Origin: Alphaproteobacteria bacterium
GTDB lineage: Bacteria > Pseudomonadota > Alphaproteobacteria > UBA6615
Reading direction: 5' to 3'
Length of the DNA: 9,683 bases
NCBI GenBank assembly: GCA_030831135.1
Contig: JAURLR010000305.1
Location: 1 to 9,683 of the forward strand
Shown here one piece after another: positions 1-7,906 of the stretch (positions are counted from its first letter, which is position 1; each line of letters begins with the position of its first letter). The notes beneath the pieces were generated by a model. The model ran no database searches. It was not told the origin of the DNA and was given only the letters and a program-made list of their open reading frames with translations. Made by a program: the position numbers and the translations under genes.

Positions 1-1856
1 CCATACAGCATCACCAGCGCCAGCAGCCCGTCGCCGTGCGCCCGGCACCAGTCGCCCTGGAAATCGGGCAGGCATTGCTCGTCATTCTCCAGCCAGTCGC
101 TGATCTGACGCGCTACCAATCCGGCCAGCTTGTCCATGGCACCGGGGACCGAGACCGGGTCGACCGGCGGCTTCCAGGGCTCGGGCTCCTCGGGCTTCTC
201 CGACACAATCGCCGGCCAGATCTCGACCCGTCCCGCATCGACCTCACGCAAGGGGGTGTGGCGCAAATCACCTTCGCTCTCATCGACAACGCCGGCGCGG
301 GCCTCGGCGGGGGAAAACACCTTGTCGACAGCTTCGAGCACCGGGCGGGCGGACCGGAACGAGAAATCCAGTGCGACGTTCCGCCAGCGCCCCTTTGCCG
401 CCTCGGCCCGGGCGTTGAGGTAATCCCGCATTTCGCGGAACCGCCGGGGTTCGGCCCCCTGAAAGCTGTAGATCGACTGTTTCACGTCGCCCACCGCAAA
501 AACGCTGCGTTCGGGCAGGCCAAGGCTTTCGAGAGACTCGTCCCGGGCACTGATCCCAGCGAAGAATTCCTCGACCAGCGCCCCCACCACATCCCATTGC
601 TCGGGATTGGTGTCCTGCGCTTCGTCGATCAGGACATGATCGATACCGCCATCGAGCTTGAACAACACCCAGGCAGCCGCGCCATCACCGCGCAGCAGAT
701 CACGGGTCCGCCAGATCAGATCGTCATAATCCAGACGACCCCGTCCCCGCTTGCGCGCCTCATACAGCGTGGTCAGCGCCTCGGCCACATGCAGAAGTGC
801 CGTGTTCGCCGCCAGCAGATTGGCCTTTCGCATCTGCTCCCGCAGCACCAGCAGACGTTCGGCCTCGCGCCCCAGAATCTCGGCCGCCTCGGGAAGTCCC
901 TTGATGACCGGCTTGGTGGCCAGCGTCTTCCGGATATCGCCCGCCTTGGTGATATAGGCTTCCGTATAGGCCGCAATCATGCCCACCCGCCGCGTCTCGT
1001 CGGCCGACAGCCAGGCCGCAATGATCGCTGCACGGTCCTGATCGCCCTTCGAGCCTTCGGCCAGCGCGGCAACGACGCGCCGTAAGCCCGCCACGTCTGC
1101 CGTCGCGTCATCGCAGGCCTGCGCCAGCATCTCGGCTTCGGACATGTCCGGATCGATCCCGAGAAACGCTGCCAGCCGTCCCCGTGCGCCCGGGACACCA
1201 CCGGCGTCATTGAGAAGTTCGGCAAACTGGCGCCGGGCGCGGGCCACAGCGCCCAGCAACTCGGGAAAAAGAACCTCGTGGACGCGCGCAGCAAGCTCGG
1301 CGACAGCATCGTGGAGCGGACGGGACGGATCGCTTGCGGCCAGCAACAGATCGGCCTTGGCATCTTCGAGCATCTCGCCCGCGTCACGGTCCTCCATCAC
1401 CTGAAAATGGGGCACCACGCCTGCTTCCAGCGGAAAGCGCCGCAGCACCGACTGACAGAAGGAATGGATCGTCATGATCTTCATTGCGCCCGGGGCATCG
1501 AGCACCCGCGCAAACAACCGCCGCGCCCGCACCAACATCCCGGATTCCTGCGGTGCGCCGTACAGCTCTTCGAGCATCTGGTGGAGCCTGGAATCCTCAG
1601 CGACAGTCCATTTGCCAAGCTCCTCGTTGATCCGCCGCGACATTTCCGCCGCCGCCGCCTTGGTGAAGGTCAGGCACAAAATCCGTTCGGGGCGCACCCC
1701 GGCCATCAACAGGCGCAGTACCCGGTCGCGCAACACCCGTGTCTTACCTGCTCCCGCAGAGGCCGAGACCCAGGCATGGGCGTGTGCATCCGCACCCTCG
1801 CGCTGACGCTCCACGACACGCGCGAGCTGGACCGGATCGAAATTGGGACCGCTCAA
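1..1856 (-). CDS. addA: AddA, helicase-nuclease subunit A of AddAB (N-terminal half; runs off the left edge)
   Basis: This is the motor subunit of the AddAB helicase-nuclease, which unwinds and resects double-strand breaks in the cytoplasm and prepares 3' single strands for RecA. The visible 618 codons have no stop in frame. The protein opens with a superfamily 1 (UvrD/RecB-type) helicase domain. The Walker A motif ASAGAGKT ends at K36-T37, the Walker B motif DEAQD is at 411-415, motif III GDVKQSIYSFQGA starts at residue 456, and an FSFRS motif IV-like segment lies near 500. Family members in alphaproteobacteria are about 1,100-1,200 residues, so the second helicase half and the C-terminal RecB-family nuclease domain lie outside the window. 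The start is TTG at 1854-1856, which overlaps the addB stop (TTGA). An in-frame TGA lies eight codons upstream with no ATG or GTG between, and GGGGAGG sits 7 bases before the TTG. The motifs and the addB neighbour make the identity very secure. Confidence 0.95.
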   Translation of the reverse strand, partial: MSGPNFDPVQLARVVERQREGADAHAHAWVSASAGAGKTRVLRDRVLRLLMAGVRPERILCLTFTKAAAAEMSRRINEELGKWTVAEDSRLHQMLEELYGAPQESGMLVRARRLFARVLDAPGAMKIMTIHSFCQSVLRRFPLEAGVVPHFQVMEDRDAGEMLEDAKADLLLAASDPSRPLHDAVAELAARVHEVLFPELLGAVARARRQFAELLNDAGGVPGARGRLAAFLGIDPDMSEAEMLAQACDDATADVAGLRRVVAALAEGSKGDQDRAAIIAAWLSADETRRVGMIAAYTEAYITKAGDIRKTLATKPVIKGLPEAAEILGREAERLLVLREQMRKANLLAANTALLHVAEALTTLYEARKRGRGRLDYDDLIWRTRDLLRGDGAAAWVLFKLDGGIDHVLIDEAQDTNPEQWDVVGALVEEFFAGISARDESLESLGLPERSVFAVGDVKQSIYSFQGAEPRRFREMRDYLNARAEAAKGRWRNVALDFSFRSARPVLEAVDKVFSPAEARAGVVDESEGDLRHTPLREVDAGRVEIWPAIVSEKPEEPEPWKPPVDPVSVPGAMDKLAGLVARQISDWLENDEQCLPDFQGDWCRAHGDGLLALVMLY

Positions 1857-4800
1857 CTGCTCGCCTCCCCGTCGCCATCACCGGCCGTCGACCACTCCCG
1901 GACGCGCGCCAGATGTTCATAGTCGGAGTATTTGGGCGCCTTGTCAGGGCGCGGCCGCGCCTCATATGGGGTTGCAGCGTTGTCGAACTTCGCGACCAGC
2001 GCCACCAGCCCGGCATAGGCCTCCACCGCCACGGTGGCCGCATCATCGGCAGCCGGACTGATCGCGCCCGGCTCACGCCCGCCCGACAAGCGCCAGAAGG
2101 CCAGCTCGGAGATATCCCCGGCAGGCACATCGGGGAAACCACCCCGGCTGATCATCGCCGCTTCGAGCGGCAATTGGGGCGCAAACCCGGCCATCACTTC
2201 TTTCTTGCTGGGTGGGGCCCCGGTCTTGAAATCGATCACCGCGATCCCGCCATCGACAAGCTCGTCAATCCGGTCGGCGCGGGCAACCAGCCGGAACGCA
2301 CCCTGAGAGGTTGGTATGGTGATCGCACCACTGACTTCGGCATGAATTTTCCGGACCACCGCGCGGCGTCGCGCCTCGGTCTCGATGAACCACCCGGCGA
2401 TGCGCCGGAACCGCGGCCACCAGAACGTCCACACAGCCGGCATGCTGCGATACCCGCCGAGCACCTCGTCACCGATCTCGATCAGATGTCCATGGGCTCC
2501 GGCAGGCAGGTCACCTTCCGGATAGGCCTGCAGGAACCGGTCGAAGATCCGGTGCATGAGGGAGCCATAGGTCGCCGCATCAACGGCCTGATCGATCGGG
2601 TCCAATGCGCGCAGTTTGAGAATTTCGCGGGCATAGATCGAATAGGGATCCCGCATCCAGGTTTCGATCTGCGTCACCGACAGCCTGTCGGGCCGCGCAG
2701 AGACCGGCGGTGTGGGGCGGGGGCGAACATCCGTCGCCAGCCCATCGCGCGTTTCGGGTGGACCGTCGAGCTCGCGCCACCAGCGCAGATATTTCTCGCC
2801 ATCCGCCGCGACACGCGCACTGTTTTCCACATCCAGCGCCGCAATGGCGACATCCAGACGCGTCAGCCAGCGCGACGGAATGGTCGGCGCACCATCAACC
2901 CGTTCAGACCGGGTCAGCACCACATTCCGGGCACAAAACCCCTGAACGAAATCATGTGCGCTCAGGCCAATCCGGCGTTCGGGCGGCGGCAGGCCGAAAT
3001 CGGCCCGCATGGGGCGGCCCATCCACGGGTCCACATTGGCCTCACCGGGCCAGCTGCCTTCGTTCAGACCCGCAAGAACCATCAGGTCGTGGCGCTGGAG
3101 ACGCGCCTCCAGCGGCCCCAGGATCGACAGACGCGGGTGCATGCCATAGCGCGGGCGCACCACCCGTCCGGCCAGCAGCGCTTCCAGCAGCGCAGCATAA
3201 CGCGCCGGTGCGATGGGGCCCAGGGCGCCGCCATATTCGACCAGTTCGGCCACGAACCCGGCAAGCGCCTCGCCCGCATCACCTGCCCATAGCCGATCCG
3301 CCCCGGACTCCGAATCGGTTGCCGCCAGCGCTTCGGCAAATTCCACATGGGCGCGCACCAGTTCGGGCAGCGACATGGTTGGCCTTGTGAAGGCGTCCAC
3401 CATCGGTTCGGATATCCGGTCGAGATGATCGATGGCATCCAGAATTTCGGGCCAGAGGTCGGTGTGGCGCGCTGCGTCGTCCTCCCGTTCGTTCTCTCGC
3501 CGCCGTTCGGCTGCACCGCGCAGGCCCGCAAATCCTTCTGCAGGCCGGGGACCGCGAAGCACCAGACGTTCGAGCGAACCTGCAACACCACCCACGCGGC
3601 CCACCACCGGGTACTTGAGAACGGCCAGCAGGGGGACGGGCGACATATGCTCGTGAACCGCACGCACCACATGGCGAAGGAATGCGCCCGGCGGGGTTTC
3701 AGCCAGCGGCACACCCGCACTGTCATCAATGGTCACGCCCCAGCGGGCCAGCGCAGAGGTCACACGTCGCGCCAATGTACGGTCGGATGTAACCAGCGCC
3801 GCCGTCCGCCCCGGCGTCTCCAGCACCTCACGCAGGACCAGCGCGATGGCGCCGGCCTCCTCATGGGGTTCGCGGGCATCCATCCGGATCACCCCGTCCA
3901 GCGATTGCGCGGCCACCATGCCGCGCTCCTCGCGCCACGATTCGGTGGTGGCCGCCGGACGCAAGGCCTCCGAAACAAGCCGCATCCGGGCCGCCCCGGC
4001 GGACGGCCTGTCTGCCAGCGCCGGCCATTCACGCACCTGCGCGCGCGACCGGCCCAGACGCTCAAGAAGCTGGTGCAGCCCGAATTGCGGATGGGTGGCC
4101 TCCAGACTGTCCCAGGACAGATCATCGAGCACCCGGTCCAGGCCCGGCAGGACCACATAGCCCGCTTCCAGCTCTGCCACCACAGCCAGCAGGTCCGCCG
4201 TCGCGGGAATGCTGCCCGTACTGCCCGCCGCAATGACGGGGCCGGTCGGCGGATTCCTTTTCCACGCCTCGATCCGGGCTTCGAGCAACAGATTCCGGCG
4301 CGCGGCAGGGTCCACAACATCATCGGCCGCAAGCCGCTTAGGCCAGATATCGGTCAGAACCTGAAGAAACGCGAGGGTCTGTTGCCAGTGTTCGGCGTAT
4401 TCATCGGGCACCAGTCCGCCAAGGGCCGAAAAATCAAGCCGCTCGGTCTGGACCTGATCGAGCAGACGGCCGAGTTCGGCTGCAAGCTCGGTCGCCTGAT
4501 CCACGGCAAGGGGGTGCGACGTATCACCGGCCCGGTCCTGCAGCTCCCGGGCGAGGAGCAAACGGCGGCGCAGCTCGGGCATCGCGGGCGGGATCTCCGC
4601 AAACGCCCCGGGAAACCCGTCACCGGCTTCCGTGATCTGCAATTCATCCTCGTCGATATCCCCGATCGGGATCATCCGTGGCAGGACGAGCGCGCGACCC
4701 TCGGACAGTCTCAGAAAGGTTTCCTGCAAGGCCCGGCAGGCCCGCCGGGTTGGCAGAAGAACCGTCATCCGCGACAGGGCCAGGGGATCGGCGTTCAGAT

Positions 4801-4888
4801 CACATCCCTCAAGCACTTGCGCGGCAAGATCCTCGAGGAACGGCCGATGCGCGGCGATGGAATAAAGGCCCGATGCAGGAAGCGCCAT
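1853..4888 (-). CDS. addB: AddB, double-strand break repair subunit (alphaproteobacterial type)
   Basis: This is the partner of AddA in the AddAB resection complex, 1011 residues, the usual size for alphaproteobacterial AddB. The N-terminal part resembles a helicase without a Walker A motif: the expected site reads LLPTRRACRAL (44-54), so it probably does not hydrolyse ATP. Conserved helicase-fold segments include ALVTSDRTLARR (364-375) and LAGLNEGSWPG (605-615). The C-terminus is a PD-(D/E)XK nuclease of the RecB family. It begins near 736 (LSVTQIETW), with YGSLMHRIFDRF at 774-785 (H779), RADRID at 870-875 (D872, D875), IDFKTG at 885-890 (D886, K888) and QLP at 905-907. The only cysteines are C29, C51 and C652, so the four-cysteine iron-sulfur staple known from Bacillus AddB is absent. 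The ATG at 4886-4888 lies 8 bases after tsaE, with GAGG 6 bases before it overlapping the tsaE stop. The addA start overlaps its TGA. Confidence 0.96.
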   Translation of the reverse strand: MALPASGLYSIAAHRPFLEDLAAQVLEGCDLNADPLALSRMTVLLPTRRACRALQETFLRLSEGRALVLPRMIPIGDIDEDELQITEAGDGFPGAFAEIPPAMPELRRRLLLARELQDRAGDTSHPLAVDQATELAAELGRLLDQVQTERLDFSALGGLVPDEYAEHWQQTLAFLQVLTDIWPKRLAADDVVDPAARRNLLLEARIEAWKRNPPTGPVIAAGSTGSIPATADLLAVVAELEAGYVVLPGLDRVLDDLSWDSLEATHPQFGLHQLLERLGRSRAQVREWPALADRPSAGAARMRLVSEALRPAATTESWREERGMVAAQSLDGVIRMDAREPHEEAGAIALVLREVLETPGRTAALVTSDRTLARRVTSALARWGVTIDDSAGVPLAETPPGAFLRHVVRAVHEHMSPVPLLAVLKYPVVGRVGGVAGSLERLVLRGPRPAEGFAGLRGAAERRRENEREDDAARHTDLWPEILDAIDHLDRISEPMVDAFTRPTMSLPELVRAHVEFAEALAATDSESGADRLWAGDAGEALAGFVAELVEYGGALGPIAPARYAALLEALLAGRVVRPRYGMHPRLSILGPLEARLQRHDLMVLAGLNEGSWPGEANVDPWMGRPMRADFGLPPPERRIGLSAHDFVQGFCARNVVLTRSERVDGAPTIPSRWLTRLDVAIAALDVENSARVAADGEKYLRWWRELDGPPETRDGLATDVRPRPTPPVSARPDRLSVTQIETWMRDPYSIYAREILKLRALDPIDQAVDAATYGSLMHRIFDRFLQAYPEGDLPAGAHGHLIEIGDEVLGGYRSMPAVWTFWWPRFRRIAGWFIETEARRRAVVRKIHAEVSGAITIPTSQGAFRLVARADRIDELVDGGIAVIDFKTGAPPSKKEVMAGFAPQLPLEAAMISRGGFPDVPAGDISELAFWRLSGGREPGAISPAADDAATVAVEAYAGLVALVAKFDNAATPYEARPRPDKAPKYSDYEHLARVREWSTAGDGDGEASS
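1864..1870 (-). promoter_or_regulatory. Shine-Dalgarno sequence of addA, inside the end of addB
   Basis: The minus strand reads GGGGAGG here, 7 bases before the TTG at 1854-1856. It lies in the last codons of addB. It is the strongest ribosome binding site in the operon and decides the otherwise weak-looking TTG start of addA. Confidence 0.75.
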
Positions 4889-4896
4889 GACCAGCC

Positions 4897-5391
4897 TCAG
4901 ACAGCCAATGCGCGCAGCCGCGCCGCCCAGTCACCAAATCCGGTCATCTGCGCCAACCGCCCGGTGCCCGAATCCTCCAACCGAACCGCAAGCCGGTCCG
5001 CCGGAAGCCCTTCACCGAGAATTTCAGGCCACTCGACCAGCACAACGCCCTCATGCAGGGCGTCGTCAAAACCCAGTTCGAAAATCTCGTCCCGCGCAGC
5101 CAGCCGGTAAAGGTCAAAATGCGCGAGCGCCAGACGCTCGGTCTCATAATGCTGGACCAGCGTAAAGGTCGGGCTGGGGACAGGACCGGCATGACCCAGC
5201 CCCCGCAGCACGCCCCGCGACAATGTGGTTTTTCCCGCGCCGAGATCACCCGACAAGGTCAGGAGATCTCCCCGCCGCAATAGACCGGCGATTGCGGCGC
5301 CAAGCGCCAGCGTGGCCGCTTCATCGGGAAGCGGGAGGCTTCGCGTGACGGGTTGGGCCTCCGGCATCATCGGGTGCTCATCGGCCGTCAT
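4897..5391 (-). CDS. tsaE: TsaE, tRNA t6A biosynthesis ATPase
   Basis: A small cytoplasmic ATPase that works with TsaB and TsaD to place the threonylcarbamoyl group on A37 of tRNAs reading ANN codons. It is 164 residues, normal for the family. The Walker A motif GDLGAGKT is at 48-55 (K54, T55), followed by SPTFTL at 73-78, HFDLYRL at 91-97, ELGFDD at 105-110 and VEWPE at 119-123. This is the full TsaE signature in the expected order. The ATG at 5389-5391 overlaps the divL stop as ATGA. No clear Shine-Dalgarno sequence precedes it, so translation is probably coupled to divL. Methionines 8 and 9 are possible alternative starts, because the first residues (MTADEHP) are not a conserved part of the family. 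The TGA is followed after 8 bases by addB. TsaB and TsaD are not in the window. Confidence 0.95.
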   Translation of the reverse strand: MTADEHPMMPEAQPVTRSLPLPDEAATLALGAAIAGLLRRGDLLTLSGDLGAGKTTLSRGVLRGLGHAGPVPSPTFTLVQHYETERLALAHFDLYRLAARDEIFELGFDDALHEGVVLVEWPEILGEGLPADRLAVRLEDSGTGRLAQMTGFGDWAARLRALAV

Positions 5392-7826
5392 GCCGGGACA
5401 TCGGCGTCTGTATCGGTCCCGGGGTCGCTGCTGGATTTCGGGGCAGCCGGCAGCCGGCAGATGATCGCCGTGCCTTCGTTCAGGGATGACGTCAGTGCGA
5501 CGTCGCCACCGTGCAGTTCCACCAAGCTTTTCACCAGGCTGAGTCCCAGACCAGCTCCGACTCCGGACTGACGCCCGCGGGGACGATTGCCGCGTTCGAA
5601 CTTTTCGAGGACACGCTCATGCTGATCTTCATGGATGCCAATTCCGGTATCGACCACACTGAACACGACATCACCTTCATCCCGCGCGGCAGCCAGCCGG
5701 ATGACACCCTGTTCGGGTGTGAATTTGATCGCGTTGCTGGTCAGGTTGAACAGGACCTGCTTGAGACGCCGCTCATCGGCAATCATCATGCCGATATCGG
5801 GGGCGCAATCGAGGACCAGCCGCTGCTCCTTCACCCGCGCGCGCTCACGGTTGAGGCCGAACACGCCGGCCATCATGGTGTGCACATCGAACTGCACCCG
5901 GTCGAGCGTCATGTAGCCCGCCTCGATGGTCGCAAGATCGAGGATATCATTGATCAGCTCCAGCAAGGCCTCACTGGCCTCCAGGATACCACCAATATAC
6001 TCGCTCTGCCGTTCGTTGAGGGTCCCGAACATGTCTCCATGCAGAACTTCGGCAAAGCCGATAATGGTGTTGAGCGGGGTCCGCAACTCATAGGACACAT
6101 TCGCCACAAACTCGGATTTGAGTCGGTCGGCCTCCTCCAGCGCCTCGTTGCGCTCACGCAGGGCACGCTCCACCCGGTCCGAATCCGAAACATCGAAATA
6201 GGTCATCAGCATCATGCCGTCGGGCAACGGAACCCCGGCATATTGCAGGACGGTTCCGTCGGTCCGTTCGAGGTTTCCCGATGCCGGCTCGCGCGACATC
6301 AGACGCCCGCGAATCTCCTTGCGCAGGGTGCCCCATTCCTCATCGCTATCGACAGCATAGAAATGCTGCGCTTTTTCGATCAGATCGTTGATCTGCGGCT
6401 CGCCCGCCAGATCCGCCTCGCTCAACTGCCACAACCGTCCAAAGGCCGAGTTGCACAGCTTGAGGCGACCATCCGGCCCGACCAGCGCAACACCCTCATA
6501 GAGATTGTCGAGCGTGCGGCGCTGGACCTCGATCAGCGTGTTGTACTGTGCCTCCATGGTCAGCCGATCGGTGACATCCTCATAGGTGAACATCAGACCA
6601 CCCAGGGGGTGTGGTGAAACCCGCTTGAACAGCGTCTTCCCGTCGGGCAGATGGACAAGCGTCTCGGTCGGGGCGATCAGCGAGGTAAAGAGCGAAATCT
6701 GTTCGTGCTTGTGGGCCCGAAAATCCACTTCCTCGGTCACCAGACGCCGCTCGCGCAGCTTCTCGAGTTCGTCTCCCAGGGTTGGTTCGGTATCGAGCCA
6801 CTTGCTGTCGGCGTCCCAGAGCCGGGCATAGGCGCTGTTGTAGAACTTCAGGCGGGTGTCCGATCCGTAAATCGCAACCGCAACCGCCAGATTCTCGAGA
6901 ACATCGCTTTGCGCCGCGATATGGCTGGACAGTTCCTGCTGGACATCTTCGAGCTGGGTGAAGTCCATCGCATAGCCGACGACACCCATCTCGCCTGTCG
7001 GGACTTCGTTGAATTCGAGCAGACGCCGCTCCCCGCCGATCACGATATGGCGGCTTTCCGACTGGGTCAGGCCGCTCGAACGGGCTCGCGCCGCGATCTG
7101 GGTTTCGGCAACCGCCTCGACATCATCCAGTTCGGACGCGCGGGGCTCTTCATCGTCTTCGCCGGGATGAATGGCGTCCACATAAGCCTTGTTCACCTGT
7201 GCCAGGGTCAGGTCCCGGCCGCGTCGCCAAACCATGAACGGCAGGGCATCGAGCATGGCGCGATAGCCGTCACGTTCGACCTGGGCTGCCGTCAGCTGGA
7301 TCGCCGTGTCAGACTGGATCGCGGTTTCGTTCGTGACATCGGCGACCCAAAGTACATCCAGTACGGCGCTTCGTGCGCGACGACCGTCAATCCGCAAGGC
7401 CTGGCCCGCATCGATGGTCAGCAAGGTGAGCGAGAATTCTTCGCCCCGCATGCGCAAGCCTTCGATCAGACGCCCGAGATACTGGGTGTCGGAGTCCCCG
7501 AACTTCTGAAAGAAATCATCCAGACCTTCCGCGCCCTCGGGAAGCATGGCGCACAGGCCATCGGAGAGAACGGATTCACCATCCCCATCCCATGTCAGAA
7601 AGCCCCCGGGTACAGTCGCCAGGATCGATTCGAGCCGGGCCTGACCTTCGCGTGACCGGGCAAGCTTGCGGGCCTCGCCGGCACGGCAGAGCGCAAAGCC
7701 GAAGATCGCGGATGCGCCCGCAACCGCTGCAATAACAAGGATCAGTGTTTCCGTTGACACCAGCTGCCGTTTCGCAGGTTTGACCAAGAGTTCGGGCCGT
7801 ACCGGGACCCAAAACGGTCCCGGCAC
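5388..7826 (-). CDS. divL: DivL-type PAS sensor kinase homologue with tyrosine in place of the phospho-acceptor histidine
   Basis: A membrane-anchored histidine-kinase-like protein, 812 residues from the first possible start. One transmembrane segment (about 27-47) is followed by four PAS-like regions (about 62-165, 186-290, 307-420, 435-545), a short charged helix (548-570), a HisKA dimerisation domain and an ATPase domain. The H-box reads FVANVSYELRTPL, with Y579 (codon 6090-6092, TAT) where histidine kinases have the phosphorylated histidine. E580 and T583 are kept. The ATP site looks intact: N694/N698, DTGIGI at 726-731 and GVGAGLGL at 755-762. This layout is diagnostic of Caulobacter DivL (769 residues, Tyr550), an essential protein that binds DivK~P and controls CckA and hence CtrA; the same role here is inferred. 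The start is uncertain. The GTG at 7824-7826 is the first after an in-frame TAG but has no Shine-Dalgarno sequence, and a hairpin covers codons 2-9. The GTG at 7758-7760 (residue 23) would put the membrane helix at the N-terminus and is at least as likely. The stop overlaps tsaE. Confidence 0.92.
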   Translation of the reverse strand: MPGPFWVPVRPELLVKPAKRQLVSTETLILVIAAVAGASAIFGFALCRAGEARKLARSREGQARLESILATVPGGFLTWDGDGESVLSDGLCAMLPEGAEGLDDFFQKFGDSDTQYLGRLIEGLRMRGEEFSLTLLTIDAGQALRIDGRRARSAVLDVLWVADVTNETAIQSDTAIQLTAAQVERDGYRAMLDALPFMVWRRGRDLTLAQVNKAYVDAIHPGEDDEEPRASELDDVEAVAETQIAARARSSGLTQSESRHIVIGGERRLLEFNEVPTGEMGVVGYAMDFTQLEDVQQELSSHIAAQSDVLENLAVAVAIYGSDTRLKFYNSAYARLWDADSKWLDTEPTLGDELEKLRERRLVTEEVDFRAHKHEQISLFTSLIAPTETLVHLPDGKTLFKRVSPHPLGGLMFTYEDVTDRLTMEAQYNTLIEVQRRTLDNLYEGVALVGPDGRLKLCNSAFGRLWQLSEADLAGEPQINDLIEKAQHFYAVDSDEEWGTLRKEIRGRLMSREPASGNLERTDGTVLQYAGVPLPDGMMLMTYFDVSDSDRVERALRERNEALEEADRLKSEFVANVSYELRTPLNTIIGFAEVLHGDMFGTLNERQSEYIGGILEASEALLELINDILDLATIEAGYMTLDRVQFDVHTMMAGVFGLNRERARVKEQRLVLDCAPDIGMMIADERRLKQVLFNLTSNAIKFTPEQGVIRLAAARDEGDVVFSVVDTGIGIHEDQHERVLEKFERGNRPRGRQSGVGAGLGLSLVKSLVELHGGDVALTSSLNEGTAIICRLPAAPKSSSDPGTDTDADVPA
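7802..7823. repeat. Perfect inverted repeat (8-base stem, 6-base loop) at the start of divL
   Basis: On the plus strand CCGGGACC (7802-7809) is followed by CAAAAC and then GGTCCCGG (7816-7823). The arms pair perfectly and are seven-eighths GC. The repeat begins one base after the GTG at 7824-7826 on the minus strand. No T-run follows on either strand, so it is not a classical terminator. It could be a U-less terminator or attenuating hairpin after ahcY, a messenger-stability stem between ahcY and divL, or a structure limiting divL translation. Its position argues weakly for the later divL start at 7760. Confidence 0.55.
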
Positions 7827-7906
7827 GACATTATCCGGACAACTCTAGTGCTTTGCCTGCGTCGGTTGAACCGCGCAGTTGACCGCTATCGTCAGCTTTC
7901 GAAACT

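Noticed and set aside
36..1085. Plus-strand open frame of 349 codons opposite addA
   Set aside because: It is antisense to the helicase domain of addA, whose frame has no stop from 1856 to the window edge.
1739..5110. Long plus-strand open frames opposite addB (1739-3292 and 3347-5110)
   Set aside because: They lie wholly antisense to addB, addA and tsaE, whose motifs are unambiguous. The translations are rich in arginine, histidine, proline and glycine, as expected for the reverse strand of high-GC coding sequence, and show no recognisable domain.
5511..7655. Plus-strand open frames opposite divL (5511-6617 and 6651-7655)
   Set aside because: They are antisense shadows of a gene with clear PAS, HisKA and ATPase domains. 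The open length is a by-product of GC-rich codon use.
7827..7906. Rho-independent terminator between ahcY and divL
   Set aside because: The 80 bases hold only short repeats (CGGTT-G-AACCG at 7863-7873 and TTTCGAAA at 7897-7904), with no GC-rich stem followed by a T-run in either direction. The stronger hairpin at 7802-7823 also lacks a T-run.
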